Part shown: positions 42,784 through 53,300 of the stretch, piece by piece | Position numbering within the stretch: the first letter of the stretch is position 1 | Layout: each line of letters starts with the position of its first letter | NCBI RefSeq assembly: GCF_017464355.1 | Contig: NZ_JAFUAG010000011.1 | Location: 1 to 64,000, forward strand | Direction: 5' to 3' | Source: Ruminococcus sp. | GTDB lineage: Bacteria > Bacillota > Clostridia > Oscillospirales > Ruminococcaceae | DNA: 64,000 nucleotides | Made by a program: the position numbers and the translations under genes | Notes under the pieces: model-generated | The model's input: the letters and a program-made list of their open reading frames with translations, nothing else | Databases searched by the model: none | Told to the model about the DNA's origin: nothing

Positions 42784-44220
42784 TTATTCAGCGGTAGGCT
42801 CAGTCTGAATGTTCTCGTTAGCTTCCTTGATCAGGTAGTCAACTGCATTCTTGTTAGCCTCAACGCACTCAGTCCAAGACATAGCGCCGCCGCCTGTCAG
42901 TACGGTAGCCTGACGAACGTCCTGCATGGTAGCCTTCAGTTCCTCAGAAACACCTTCCTGGAAGTCATACAGAGGATGATCGTTACACAGAGCGATAACT
43001 TCATCTCTCATCTTCATCATGTCATCGTTCCACTTGTAGTCTTCGATGTGCTGCTTTCTGCCGATCTCATCAGCCTCGGACAGAGTAGCCATACGGCAGT
43101 TCATGTAAGCTGCGAAGCCCTCAGGGTTAGGAGCGTTCTTGCAGAGCAGATAGCCGTCAACTCTGGAAGTTACCCAGTAAGTATCACTGTCGTCCATTCT
43201 GGGCATAGGAACAAACATGATCTCACCTGCTTCAGCATCGCCGAATGCGCTTACTGACTCAGGAGTACCCTCAATGCCCCACAGACCAACAGGATAGAAC
43301 AGAGTCTGATAAGTACCAACGCCCAGACCTGTTGTGCCGTCGCCTCTGATAGACCAGTTGTTGGACGCTCTGTCGAAGAATACGTCGTTCTTGCCCAGAT
43401 CGTACATCAGCTGCTGTACCTTTGCTACCTGAGGATCATCCATATTGTTAACGAGCTTACCGTCTTCCAGACCGATCAGAGGAACGCCGCAGGTGTCGTT
43501 CAGAGCTGCTGCATACCACCAACCGTCAAGGCCGACCTTCTCTTCTTCCTGATTTGTGAACTCTATGCACATCTCAGAGAACTTGGACCATGTCCACTCA
43601 TCGTTCCAGTACAGCTCAGCAGGATCGTCCAGACCGTTCTCTTCAATGGTCTTGGTGTTGTATACACATACATACTGAGGATAAGACTGGATACCTGCTA
43701 CATAGTGACCGCCGTTGAATACGAAAGCGTCACAGGTAGCCTTAGCAGGAGCCCACAGATCGCTGTTGAGGTCAACATAATCATCGATAGGCTCGAACAT
43801 TGCCTTGATAGCGCCCTTGGGGAAGCCGTCCATATCCATTGCGGAGAAGAAGTCAGGAGAATCGTTGGCCATTACCATCTTAGCCAGATCCTGATAACGG
43901 TTGTCCCAGGTGGTCTGTACATACTCGATCTCGCCGTCATATGTATCCCAGAACATCTGCAGGTCAGCACCTACTACACCGCCCTCGCTGGGGTTGATAT
44001 CCCAGTGTGAGAGGAATCTGATCTTCTTGTTTGCCAGCTCGGTGGTGTCCAGCTTTTCCTTGGCAACTTCGTTTATCTTGTCCTTATCCTCGTCCGAGAT
44101 CTGCTTAGCGTTTACAGAACTGCTCTTGGTGTCGTCGCTCGAGCTGTCACCGCAGGCTGCCATGCCTAAGCACATTGTCAGAGCAAACAGCCCTGCCATA
44201 ACTCTTTTTGTCATTTTCAT
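42784..44220 (-). CDS. Extracellular solute-binding lipoprotein of a sugar ABC importer
   Basis: A 478-residue lipoprotein. The signal peptide ends in the lipobox GMAAC with the acylated Cys near residue 23, followed by a Ser/Asp-rich spacer. The body has the family 1 solute-binding fold of carbohydrate importers, with features such as WDNRYQDLAKMVMANDSPD near 103-121 and a C-terminal helical region. No permease or ATPase gene lies beside it, so its partners are encoded elsewhere. AAGGAGGG precedes the ATG. It diverges from a gene for a cytosolic sugar-sensor-like GGDEF protein, which may respond to the same nutrient. The ligand is not predictable. Confidence 0.9.
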   Translation of the reverse strand: MKMTKRVMAGLFALTMCLGMAACGDSSSDDTKSSSVNAKQISDEDKDKINEVAKEKLDTTELANKKIRFLSHWDINPSEGGVVGADLQMFWDTYDGEIEYVQTTWDNRYQDLAKMVMANDSPDFFSAMDMDGFPKGAIKAMFEPIDDYVDLNSDLWAPAKATCDAFVFNGGHYVAGIQSYPQYVCVYNTKTIEENGLDDPAELYWNDEWTWSKFSEMCIEFTNQEEEKVGLDGWWYAAALNDTCGVPLIGLEDGKLVNNMDDPQVAKVQQLMYDLGKNDVFFDRASNNWSIRGDGTTGLGVGTYQTLFYPVGLWGIEGTPESVSAFGDAEAGEIMFVPMPRMDDSDTYWVTSRVDGYLLCKNAPNPEGFAAYMNCRMATLSEADEIGRKQHIEDYKWNDDMMKMRDEVIALCNDHPLYDFQEGVSEELKATMQDVRQATVLTGGGAMSWTECVEANKNAVDYLIKEANENIQTEPTAE

Positions 44221-44296
44221 AATTAAATACCCTCCTTGGATTTTAAGCGTCTCATTATTTTCGTGCCGACGCCTGCAACACTACTATGCACATATT

Positions 44297-44325
44297 ATTC
44301 TATCAGTTGTGCCGCAAAAAGTCAA
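44297..44325 (-). promoter_or_regulatory. Promoter of the solute-binding protein gene
   Basis: On the minus strand TTGACT (44320-44325), 17-base spacer, TAGAAT (44297-44302). Confidence 0.75.
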
Positions 44326-44649
44326 TTCGCTTTTATAACATTTTTGTCTGTACATTTTCGTTAAATCTGCCTAAACGGAACTTCATTTTGTAAACAGTTT
44401 GTCATAAAATAGCCAGTTATGTTACCATTTAAGGTGCTTCGCAGCCAAATGTGCGCCGGGAATGTTGTCCATATCACCGTATCCCGCTTGTAATATTATA
44501 AGGTTTTTCCCTCTCCTTTTCTTATCAATTATTGCGCCGCACAGACCGTTTATTGCGAATTTTGTCTGAATTAGTGATAATTTTAAGCTAATGTTCGCTA
44601 TTTTTAGCAATAATTGCGCAAAATGTTTCGGCGAGAGCAAATTTTTGTA

Positions 44650-44678
44650 TTGACTTTGAATTGGTAGCGTGGTATAAT
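44650..44678 (+). promoter_or_regulatory. Promoter of the GGDEF gene
   Basis: TTGACT (44650-44655), 17-base spacer, TATAAT (44673-44678). Confidence 0.8.
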
Positions 44679-44733
44679 TTAAATGGTAAATTGGGATATG
44701 ATAAATGCCAAGTCCACAAACGGAGATGATAGC

Positions 44734-46641
44734 ATGATAAACAGCAGAAAGACCATTGCTGTATTTATAACTCAGGTCACAACAGGCTACCGCAGATCTT
44801 TCTGCCGCAACCTTAATATAACAGCTGAAAGGCTGGGGTATAACGTTGTATTTTTCAATTTCCTGGGTGTCATCGGCGGAAAGCACAGGGATTACGGAGA
44901 TTATGAGTATAAGCTCATCGACGTTATCCCCTACGGCGAATTCGCAGGTATAATATTCGATGAAGAGTCTTTCACTGTTGAGAGTACATTGGAAAAGCTC
45001 GTGGCAAAAATAAAGGAACAGGCAAAATGCCCCGTCATCAGCGTAAGCAGCCTTATGGAGGATTTCTATAATATCTGCTTCGATGATTCTTCAGGTATCG
45101 AAAAGATAGTGCAGCACCTTTTTGAGGTACACGGCTGCCGCAGGATAGGCTTCATGTCGGGTCCCCTCTATCATAACCATGCCCGGGTCAGGCTAAAGGC
45201 CTTTAAAGAGGCTATGAAGAAATTCGGTCTGCCCGAGGAAGGCACAGGCATCTTTGAGGGCGACTTCTGGTTCAATAAGGGCGAGGAAGCAGCCGACTTC
45301 TTCCTTTCGGCTGAGCGTGAGCGTCCCGAGGCCATAGTGTGCGCCAACGACTATATGATGATGTCCCTGCTGAAAGCTTTCAAGAAAAGGGGCGTCCGTG
45401 TGCCCGAGGATATACTTCTCACAGGCTTTGACGGCACTGAGGAGGGACAGGAATTCATACCCAGGCTGACCACTGTCAACTACCAGCGCGATGAGATAGC
45501 CGAGATAGCTGTAAAACTCATCGACCGAATAAATAACGGCGAGGAATGCCCGAAGATAACCACCGTCCATGCCCAGGTGATACTTGGCAATACCTGCGGC
45601 TGCTGCGGCATTGATTATAAAAAGGAGGTCGAGAGGGTCAACCTCAGCACCGACCAGAACCGTACTATGAATTATTACCTGTGTGATGTCATAGCGTCCA
45701 CATTAAAAATGAATATAGTCGAGTCCATGAAGGACCTTGAGCAGACGTTCTCAGACCACGCAGTAAACTTCGGCGGATACAGAAGCTTCTGCCTGATGAC
45801 CTATGTGGACGATGACGGCAAGACCTCTGTTGAGCGAGGTATGGTGCAGCCCACCAAAAAGGTCTTCCCTGCCATGCTGGTAGACAGGTGGGGCGATTTC
45901 CGCGGCTATGAACGCAAACCCATAAGCACCGAGGAATTCCTGCCCACAACCAACAACGATGACCCCAAGATGATGTATGTCACAAGTATGCACTGCGGCG
46001 ACAGATGCTTCGGTTACTCCGCCGTGACCATGACAGGGGCAGGGGTCTTCAATGAGTTTTATAATGTGTGGTTAGCCACCCTGGCGGTAGCGCTGGAATC
46101 TCTGCTGAGAAGCAATAATATCCAGGAACTTATCAGCGACCTTGAAGATACCAGTGTCCGTGACGGCCTGACGGGTCTTTATAACCGCCGCGGATTTGAA
46201 AGCCGTTCCGCCGAGGCTGCCCGTAAAATGCACCGCGATGAAATGGCCTGCGCCATGGTGATAGATATGGACGGCCTTAAAAAGATAAATGACCGGTACG
46301 GCCATGCCGAGGGCGACTTCGCTATCCGCAAGCTGGCCGAGTTCATCGGGCGAGGCTGCGCAGGCGGCAAGATAGCAGGCCGTACAGGCGGCGATGAGTT
46401 CTATATCTTCGTGCCCTGCTGCGATGAGGAGCAGATAGATAAATTCCATCGTTTCCTTGAAGCCGATATCAAGCGCTTCAACGAGTCGGGAGAAAAGCCC
46501 TACACTCTCGATGCCAGCTTCGGCGCCTGTCTCCACGAGATAGGTCCCGCCTGCGATGTTGAGGAGCTTATCAGGATAGCCGATGAGCGTATGTACGAAG
46601 CCAAGCAGCTGAAAAAACAGCGCCGCAGCGCAATAATGTAA
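44734..46641 (+). CDS. Periplasmic-binding-like sensor fused to a GGDEF domain
   Basis: A 635-residue protein that probably makes cyclic di-GMP in response to a small ligand. Residues 1-285 have the LacI/ribose-binding fold (start KTIAVFITQVTTGYRRSF; later CANDYMMMSLLKAF and LTGFDGTEEG), without the LacI DNA-binding helices. A middle region (about 290-470) contains Cys pairs (NTCGCCG). The GGDEF domain (about 475-630) has GLTGLYNRRGFE and GRTGGDEFYIF. The inhibitory RxxD site is absent. No signal peptide or membrane helix is seen, so the binding domain is cytosolic. The ATG at 44734 follows CGGAGA. It is divergent from the sugar-binding lipoprotein gene. Confidence 0.9.
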   Translation: MINSRKTIAVFITQVTTGYRRSFCRNLNITAERLGYNVVFFNFLGVIGGKHRDYGDYEYKLIDVIPYGEFAGIIFDEESFTVESTLEKLVAKIKEQAKCPVISVSSLMEDFYNICFDDSSGIEKIVQHLFEVHGCRRIGFMSGPLYHNHARVRLKAFKEAMKKFGLPEEGTGIFEGDFWFNKGEEAADFFLSAERERPEAIVCANDYMMMSLLKAFKKRGVRVPEDILLTGFDGTEEGQEFIPRLTTVNYQRDEIAEIAVKLIDRINNGEECPKITTVHAQVILGNTCGCCGIDYKKEVERVNLSTDQNRTMNYYLCDVIASTLKMNIVESMKDLEQTFSDHAVNFGGYRSFCLMTYVDDDGKTSVERGMVQPTKKVFPAMLVDRWGDFRGYERKPISTEEFLPTTNNDDPKMMYVTSMHCGDRCFGYSAVTMTGAGVFNEFYNVWLATLAVALESLLRSNNIQELISDLEDTSVRDGLTGLYNRRGFESRSAEAARKMHRDEMACAMVIDMDGLKKINDRYGHAEGDFAIRKLAEFIGRGCAGGKIAGRTGGDEFYIFVPCCDEEQIDKFHRFLEADIKRFNESGEKPYTLDASFGACLHEIGPACDVEELIRIADERMYEAKQLKKQRRSAIM

Positions 46642-46650
46642 AAATATCCC

Positions 46651-46686
46651 GCCGTCCTGTAAAAAACTTTCAGGACGGCTTTTTTC
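46651..46686 (+). terminator. Intrinsic terminator of the GGDEF gene
   Basis: GCCGTCCTG (46651-46659) and CAGGACGGC (46671-46679), followed by TTTTTT. Confidence 0.9.
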
Positions 46687-46780
46687 GGGCATACCAAAAC
46701 CATTATGTCTGAAAAATAAATAAAAATCCACTAAATGACCCGCCCCCCATATGCACTTTACCTATCTTTTCCCCAAACCC

Positions 46781-46810
46781 TTGACTTTGCGCCGCCCTAT
46801 GTGTTATCAT
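46781..46810 (+). promoter_or_regulatory. Promoter of the 46861 lipoprotein gene
   Basis: TTGACT (46781-46786), 18-base spacer, TATCAT (46805-46810). Confidence 0.65.
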
Positions 46811-46860
46811 GATATTTACAGTTGTTTACACTGTAAAACTTTTTTGAAAGGACGATCAAC

Positions 46861-47781
46861 ATGAAAGAAAGAAAAAACACGATCAGAAAAATCACAGTAG
46901 GCCTGGCAGCATTGGTCATGGCATTATCTATGGCAGGCTGCAGCAGCACCGAAACAGGTGATGCAGCCAGCGAAAAGGAGAAAACTACCACCACCACCGC
47001 CGCCGCCGAGACCGAAGCACCCGAAGAAGAAAAGGCTGAGTCTGAAACTGAGGAAGAGACCACCACGACCACCACAGCCCCCGCTGAGTCCGAGGCTGAA
47101 ACTACCTCCGCCGATAAGAAGAGCGAGCCCGCTGTAACTTCCCTGCCCGATGACTTCGATGCGCAGATAGAATCCATGATAGCCAGCGCCGAAGCCGAGA
47201 TACCCGATATCACCGCTTTTTCAGGCTTCGATATAGATACCTCAAAGTCGGGCGGCAAGACCACCACCGAGGCTGAAAAGACCACCGCCAAGACAGAGAA
47301 CACCGCCAAGACAGAAGAATTTGAAACACCTATCCTGCCCGTCGAGACAGTAGATAACGAGCAGCAGTTCGTTTTCGAGGGCAAGACCTACGATAACGCC
47401 ACATTCACTTCCCCGGGCGTGCCCATTCCCGCAGGCTGGAGCCAGAGCAGCACTTCCTCAGGCAACCAGTATGAGAATTCCGCTTACCCCGAGTGCTACC
47501 TGGTAGAGGGCAACAGCAAGGGTGCGCTGTACATCATAGCAAATGCCAAAAGCAGCGGAAAAACTTCCTTCCCCTCCCTGCAGCTGTATAAGGGACTGAC
47601 CTGGGGCGCCACCGCCGATGATATCAAGGCAGCCTACGGCGAGCCTGCCAAGGAAAGCCACTCTGAGCAGTTCGGCACAGACCTGACCAACCTGTTCTAC
47701 AACTCCGCTGACAATGCCCTGATAGTCTACGAGGTATCCTCTGACTGGGGTCTTATCGCAGTAAACTGCTTCGGCAAATAA
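46861..47781 (+). CDS. Thr/Glu-rich lipoprotein of unknown function
   Basis: A 306-residue secreted lipoprotein. The signal peptide ends in the lipobox SMAGC (Cys near residue 27). Residues 30-160 are low-complexity, with poly-Thr runs among Glu/Ala segments, and look like a flexible and possibly glycosylated stalk. The C-terminal 140 residues form a compact domain beginning VFEGKTYDNATFTSPGVPIP, with YKGLTWGATADDIKAAYG near 240, a pattern typical of small clostridial surface domains. No enzymatic motif is visible. It is a single-gene unit with its own promoter and terminator. Confidence 0.8.
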   Translation: MKERKNTIRKITVGLAALVMALSMAGCSSTETGDAASEKEKTTTTTAAAETEAPEEEKAESETEEETTTTTTAPAESEAETTSADKKSEPAVTSLPDDFDAQIESMIASAEAEIPDITAFSGFDIDTSKSGGKTTTEAEKTTAKTENTAKTEEFETPILPVETVDNEQQFVFEGKTYDNATFTSPGVPIPAGWSQSSTSSGNQYENSAYPECYLVEGNSKGALYIIANAKSSGKTSFPSLQLYKGLTWGATADDIKAAYGEPAKESHSEQFGTDLTNLFYNSADNALIVYEVSSDWGLIAVNCFGK

Positions 47782-47797
47782 TATACGGCATATATCC

Positions 47798-47833
47798 ACA
47801 GCATTTCCTGCTTTGCGGGAAATGCTGTTTTTT
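47798..47833 (+). terminator. Intrinsic terminator
   Basis: ACAGCATTTCC (47798-47808) pairs with GGAAATGCTGT (47818-47828), followed by T residues. Confidence 0.88.
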
Positions 47834-47931
47834 ATACATACTTTCCCCGTCTGCCTGTCAATGTCAAAATTATTAACAAATATACTCTGTTCACCTTTAT
47901 TTGATTAATTTATATAATTTTTATCATTCTC

Positions 47932-47960
47932 TTGACTTATGTCTATTTTTATTGTATAAT
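47932..47960 (+). promoter_or_regulatory. Promoter of the adenylation-enzyme operon
   Basis: TTGACT (47932-47937), 17-base spacer, TATAAT (47955-47960), about 95 bases before the first start codon. Confidence 0.8.
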
Positions 47961-48055
47961 ATCACTATACAATTATTGTACACATTTCCAAAAGGCCTTA
48001 ACAAGGCTATTATTTATTTGGAAAAATACTCATCATACTGAAAGGGACCTTAACG

Positions 48056-50377
48056 ATGTGCGATCAGAAAGCATATAGTTTCATAAAGGAACGCAATAGT
48101 CAAAACCTGCATAAAACAGCCCTTAAAGACGGTCTGGCCGAATACTCCTACAGCGATATGTTCAAAAAGTGGGAGGAGTACGCTGCGGTTTTTTCTGCGC
48201 TTGGGATAACGGGCAAAAACAAAGCAAGGGCAGGCCTGCTGGGGTCTACCTCCGCAGAAGCCATATTTGCCTTTTACGGACTCAACATGGTCGGGGCGGA
48301 AGTTTCCCTGCTGGGCACGTTCTATGCCTTTTCCCACAAAAAGCTGATGACCAGCATACAGCAGGAAAAACTCACAGATATCATACTCACCGATGATTTC
48401 GCACAGCCCGCCCTCATCTCCGAGCTGCTCATGAAAAAATCGGCCCTCGGGCTGAAAAATATCATTCTCCTGCATATCCCCTTCGGCGGAAGCTCCGTTA
48501 GCTTCCCCATGGCCGCAGCGCAGGAATATAAGTACATGGCCGAGAAACAGCTCTATGCCCCCATATGCATGGACTCCCTGCTGCAAATGTATGCCTCCCA
48601 CCCCGTAAGCTATGCCGAAAATGTCAGCAGCGATACGGCAGTGATAATACATACCTCAGGCACTACCTCGGGCATGGGCAAGCCCATAAACCTGTCCGAC
48701 AGCGCCCTCAATAACGCAGGGCTCAGCTATGATATGCTCGAAAGCTTCCGTTACCTCAAGGAGGACCTGGTCTGTGCCCTTACCATAGACCTCAGCAATT
48801 CCTACGGCATAGTTGCCCAGGTACACGCTCCCCTGTCCATTGGCGGAGCCGTTGCCATGACCCCCGCAGGCTCCTTCAACCCCATGTTCTATAAGGCCGT
48901 CCCGGAATTCGGCATATCCCTGCTGTTCTGCACAGCCGCTATACTGGATATGTGGATAAAGCACGAGGAGCCCTCTATGGACTTTTCAAGTGTTAAATGC
49001 GTTGTCATCGGCGGGGCGGCGGTCTCGGCGGAGGATAAGCACCGCTGTCTCGATCTCCTTTGCAGGCACGGCGGAAAGAACATACTGTTCATAAACGGCT
49101 ACGGCCTCAGCGAGCTGGGCGGCGCCTGCATTCTTTCCACCCCCGACCTCGATGACGACTCCATAGGCTACACCATGCCGGGAGTCGAGTTCTGCCTGTA
49201 TGACGAGGAGGAAGACAAATTCCATACCATGGAGGATACCCCCTGCCGCGGTGTGCTTTACCTGCACTCCCCAGCCATGACCACAGGCATTCTCGACGGC
49301 GAGGAGATAGTAAAAACAGAGCTGATAGCCGATAAAAGATATGTCTGCTCCAACGACCTGGTCAGCGCCGATGCCGACGGCAAGATACACTACCTCGGCC
49401 GTGCCAACAGATATTTCCTGAACGACGCAGGCAAAAAGTACGAGGCAGGCAGGGTCGAAGCAGAGATAAAAAATCAGGCGGGTATCGAAAGCTGCGGCGT
49501 AATACCATTTTATGTAAAGGTCGCCCACGACAACGTCCCCATGCTCTGCGTGAAGACCCGCACCGATGACTGCACCGCCCCTGAGGTGGTCCGCAGGGCG
49601 CTGATACAGGTCTTCGTCCTCGATAAGACCCTCCCCCCCGACCAGCTTCCCGAAAGGATAATGCTGAGAGATGACCTGCCCCGCAACCAGAACGGCAAGG
49701 TGGATCTCTACAAGCTGGGTCAGGAAAAGCTTTCGGGCAAACAGTTCAAGACCGAAGCTGTAAAGGTCATGGGGCGCCTTACAGATATAGCCCTTATCCC
49801 CGTGGTAACGGAGGAAGACGATATGCTTCAGGACGTTCTGAAGTCCATAGCCAAGGATATAACGGACAATAACTGCCCGTTCAATAATAATTCTACCACT
49901 GAAACGGAGGAAACTACCATGAAACAGAATTTCGATCCATTCGCATTCTTCAATTCTTCAAACCGTATGAACGACCAGGTCAAGGATATGATGAGCAAGA
50001 TGTTCAGCTGTATGCAGGGCGGACAGCAGGGCTTCCCCTTTATGGGCGGTGTGCCGCAAATGCCGCAAATGCCTCAGATGTTCGGTATGCCCCCCTTCGG
50101 GCAAATGCCTAACTTCGGCCAGATGCCTATGATGCCTATGATGCCCATGCAGGGCAGTATGCCTCAGTTCGGCTGTATGCCCGATATGCAGCAGATGAAC
50201 AAGATGATGTCAGCCTATGCCGAGCAGATGTTCAATATGACAAAGCAGACCATGGAAATGATGTATCAGCAGAATATGCAAATGCTTGAAAAGATGAACG
50301 AGATAGTTCAGAACAGCCTGAAGGGCGCCGAAAGCAGCGGGCAGGACAAGCCCTCCGAAGCTGAGAGCGAAGACTGA
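48056..50377 (+). CDS. ANL-superfamily adenylating enzyme with Met/Gln/Pro-rich C-terminal tail
   Basis: A 773-residue protein. Residues 1-590 are an AMP-forming adenylation domain: the P-loop-like HTSGTTSGMGKP near 205-216, NGYGLSELGG near 345-354, the NDLVSADADGKIHYLGR core near 440, and the C-terminal catalytic Lys in LPRNQNGKVDL near 546. No carrier-protein domain (GGxS) follows. From residue 622 to the end there is a low-complexity tail with clustered Met, Pro, Gln, Phe and Gly (MPQMPQMFGMPPFGQMP) and then a Met/Gln-rich helix. An in-frame ATG at 49919 with its own GGAGG could start the tail alone. It is first in an operon with a paralogue at 50397. Substrate unknown (carboxylic, fatty or amino acid). 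Confidence 0.85.
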   Translation: MCDQKAYSFIKERNSQNLHKTALKDGLAEYSYSDMFKKWEEYAAVFSALGITGKNKARAGLLGSTSAEAIFAFYGLNMVGAEVSLLGTFYAFSHKKLMTSIQQEKLTDIILTDDFAQPALISELLMKKSALGLKNIILLHIPFGGSSVSFPMAAAQEYKYMAEKQLYAPICMDSLLQMYASHPVSYAENVSSDTAVIIHTSGTTSGMGKPINLSDSALNNAGLSYDMLESFRYLKEDLVCALTIDLSNSYGIVAQVHAPLSIGGAVAMTPAGSFNPMFYKAVPEFGISLLFCTAAILDMWIKHEEPSMDFSSVKCVVIGGAAVSAEDKHRCLDLLCRHGGKNILFINGYGLSELGGACILSTPDLDDDSIGYTMPGVEFCLYDEEEDKFHTMEDTPCRGVLYLHSPAMTTGILDGEEIVKTELIADKRYVCSNDLVSADADGKIHYLGRANRYFLNDAGKKYEAGRVEAEIKNQAGIESCGVIPFYVKVAHDNVPMLCVKTRTDDCTAPEVVRRALIQVFVLDKTLPPDQLPERIMLRDDLPRNQNGKVDLYKLGQEKLSGKQFKTEAVKVMGRLTDIALIPVVTEEDDMLQDVLKSIAKDITDNNCPFNNNSTTETEETTMKQNFDPFAFFNSSNRMNDQVKDMMSKMFSCMQGGQQGFPFMGGVPQMPQMPQMFGMPPFGQMPNFGQMPMMPMMPMQGSMPQFGCMPDMQQMNKMMSAYAEQMFNMTKQTMEMMYQQNMQMLEKMNEIVQNSLKGAESSGQDKPSEAESED
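49906..49921 (+). promoter_or_regulatory. Internal ribosome binding site and ATG inside the first ANL gene
   Basis: GGAGG (49906-49910), 8-base spacing and ATG (49919-49921), in frame with the large protein at Met622. Translation from here would give a 152-residue Met/Gln/Pro-rich protein ending at 50377, comparable with the free-standing protein at 53474. Use of this start is an inference. Confidence 0.5.
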
Positions 50378-50396
50378 AAAGAAGGAGTGTCTTCAG

Positions 50397-53300
50397 ATGG
50401 CTAAAGAGGGAATAGGAAAAAAGTTAAAGCGCGAGGTCGTCCGTGCCATGCTTGAACGCACCCAGGGCATGGATATGTCCAAAATGGCTTCCATGATGGG
50501 CGGCACCACCTATGTACCATATGACAATGTCGAGGAAACGCTGAACATACCCTATGTCAACCGCGATGAAGTCCCGCTGGCTATGGATATGTTCAAGCCC
50601 ATAGTCCCCGAGGGCACCGAGCTGCCCGTGGCAATAGTTATCCACGGCGGCGGACTTACCATGGGCGACAGAGGCTTTGCCCGCCCCTATGCCCGCAGGC
50701 TCGCCCACCTGAATTACCTGGTGTTCTCCCTGGAATACCGCCTTGCCCCCAGGGCAAACGTGTGTCAGGAGCTTGATGATGTCTGCGCAGGCATGGACCT
50801 TGTGGGAAAAATGCTGGTAGACCACGATGTGGATCTTACCCGTATCTTCCTGGTGGCCGACAGCGCAGGCGCTTACCTTTCAGCTTACGTTTCAGCCATG
50901 CACGGCTCACGGAAGCTCTGCGAGGTCATCGGCCATGAGCCCAGCCGCATGAATTTCGCCGCCATAGGCCTTATGAGTGGTATGTTCTACACCAACCGCA
51001 AGGACCCCACAGGCTGGATGCTCTCAGAGCAGATATACGGCGAAAAGCGGGCAGACGAAAGGTTCCTGAAATACATGGACCCCGAAAACCCCGAGATAAT
51101 AAAGAACGTGCCTCCCACGTTCCTGCTGACCAGCCGCGGTGACTTCATGAACAACTATACCTTCATGTTCCATGAAGCCCTGAAAAAAGCAGGCCGTCCC
51201 ACCAAGCTTCTCTATTTCGGCGACGAGAGCCTGCAGCACGTTTTCGCTATCAGCGACCCCGAAAACCCAAAAAGTATCGAGGCCACCGATAAAATGCTGG
51301 CATGGTTCGAGGAACAGGCCAGGCTGAAAACACAGCGCAGCAAGAAAGACCCCACTGTCACCCGCAGGCGCAAGAAGCTCGAAAAACGCCTTGAGGACGG
51401 CACCATAAACGACCAGAAGGTCTGGTCTTATATCAAGGAGCGCCGTTCCTTTGACCCTAAGCTGCTGGAACTTACCGCCCTCATCGACTGCACCGGAGAG
51501 TATACCTACAGCGAGATGTTCGATGAGTGGGATAAGTACGCCAGGGTGTTCACAGCCCTCGATATCACCGCAGGCAACCACTCCCGCGCAGCCATAGCAG
51601 GCGCCATAACCGCCGAGCCCCTGTTCGCTTTCTATGGACTGAACATGACAGGCGCCCAGGTGTCCATGTTCTCCTACCCCGATCTCGTCCCCGGGGGCAG
51701 CTGGCGTACCATGCTTGAAAAAGAAAAGATAACCGATCTCATAATAGCAGATATAATGGTCACTCCCGACCTCTGGAAAGAACTTCAGGCCGCTAAAAAG
51801 GAGCTGGGGCTCCGCAACATTATCCTGCTCCATTCAAAAATGGGCGGCCCCTGCGTGGGTCCCGCTGAGCTTGTTTATAACGAGATGAACTACCATTATC
51901 TTGCGACCCTGCCCGATACCCTTTTCATGGCAGACCTCGTGGAAAAGTACGCTGATACCCCCATATTTATGGATAAGTCAAAGGGTGACGACATCGCCCT
52001 GATAATGCATACCTCAGGAACTACCCGCGGCACCCGCAAGCCACTGCCCTATACCAACAGGTCGGTGAACAACGTGGCCAGTTCCTCAGCCAACGGCTTC
52101 CGCCGGTATGCCGACAGCGGCAAGGCTCCCCGCCAGCTGCGCACCCTGCTGCATTTCGACTTCAGCTCCTTCCTGGCCATGGGCGGGCTGGTCAATGCCA
52201 ACCTTGCCGCAGGCGAAACTATCGTGCTGACCTTCTTCGGCTTCATGCACCCCAAGTTTATCCGTGCGGTGGACTACTATGATATCGACACCCTGGTGCT
52301 GGGCGGCTTCATGGTCGATAAGTGGCTGGAACGCACCGATATCGACGATGTCAGCTTCTCCTCCGTAAAGGTGCTGGGGCTGGGCGGCTCCTATATCCCT
52401 CCCGAGAAGATGAAGAAGTATGACGAGTTTTTCAAGGCCCACGGCTGCAAGTGCAGTATCAACAACGGCTACGGTATGTCCGAAACAGGCGGCAGCCAGC
52501 TCATGGTGAAGAGCAGCGGCGAGAGCGACACCCTGGGCAGCGCCGATAACGCCGATGATATCATGCGCATAAAGGACGACACCGACGGAGAATTCTATAC
52601 CGCCTCCCAGGGTGCCCGTTCAGGCATACTCTACCTCTCCTCCAACTCCATGGCGGAGAACGAGCTTGACGGCGAAAAGCTCTTCGACTTCACCGAGATA
52701 AACGGCCGCCGCTTCATCTGCACCAACGATATGGTGCGCGTGAACGAAGACGGCACTATCTCATACTCAGGCCGTGCCGATAAATACTTCGTCAACAACG
52801 AGGGCAAAAAGTTCGATTCGGGTCTGGTGGATACAGCTATGTCTTGCCACCCCGCCGTCAGCAGATGTGCCGTGGTGCCCGTACTTGAAAAGCGTATCCA
52901 CGATACCGTGCCCGTGCTGTATGTAGTAGCGGCGGATAGATCCGACAATGCCCCTGAAAGCATTCGTCAGGCTCTGGCAGATGTATATGTGAATAAAAAA
53001 GAGCTCCCCGCCGATGACCTGCCCGTTCAGTTCATGCTGGTCGACGATATACCCCTTAACAGCAGCGGCAAGCTGGATATCTTCCGTGTTACCCGCCAGC
53101 GTCTGCAGGGCAGGGCATATAACATAATCCCCGTATTTGAGGGGAACGAGCTCACCGATATCAAAACAGAGTTCGTCGAAAAGACCAGCAGCATGACCGC
53201 AGGCACCCTCCCCGAGGGCATGGGCGGCGGCTCAGCCTACGACCTCTTTGACCTGTTCAACACCCCGCCCAAAAAGGAGGAACAGCCCGCAGGCGCCATG

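Larger units (their letters stand above)
44221..44733. other. 513-base divergent control region
   Basis: It lies between the solute-binding protein gene and the GGDEF gene and holds a promoter for each (44297-44325 minus, 44650-44678 plus). The middle is AT-rich. No riboswitch or further gene was recognised. Confidence 0.6.

Noticed and set aside
44221-44733. Riboswitch or small RNA in the divergent control region
   Set aside because: Only two promoters and AT-rich sequence were seen; no conserved aptamer motif or strong terminator hairpin.
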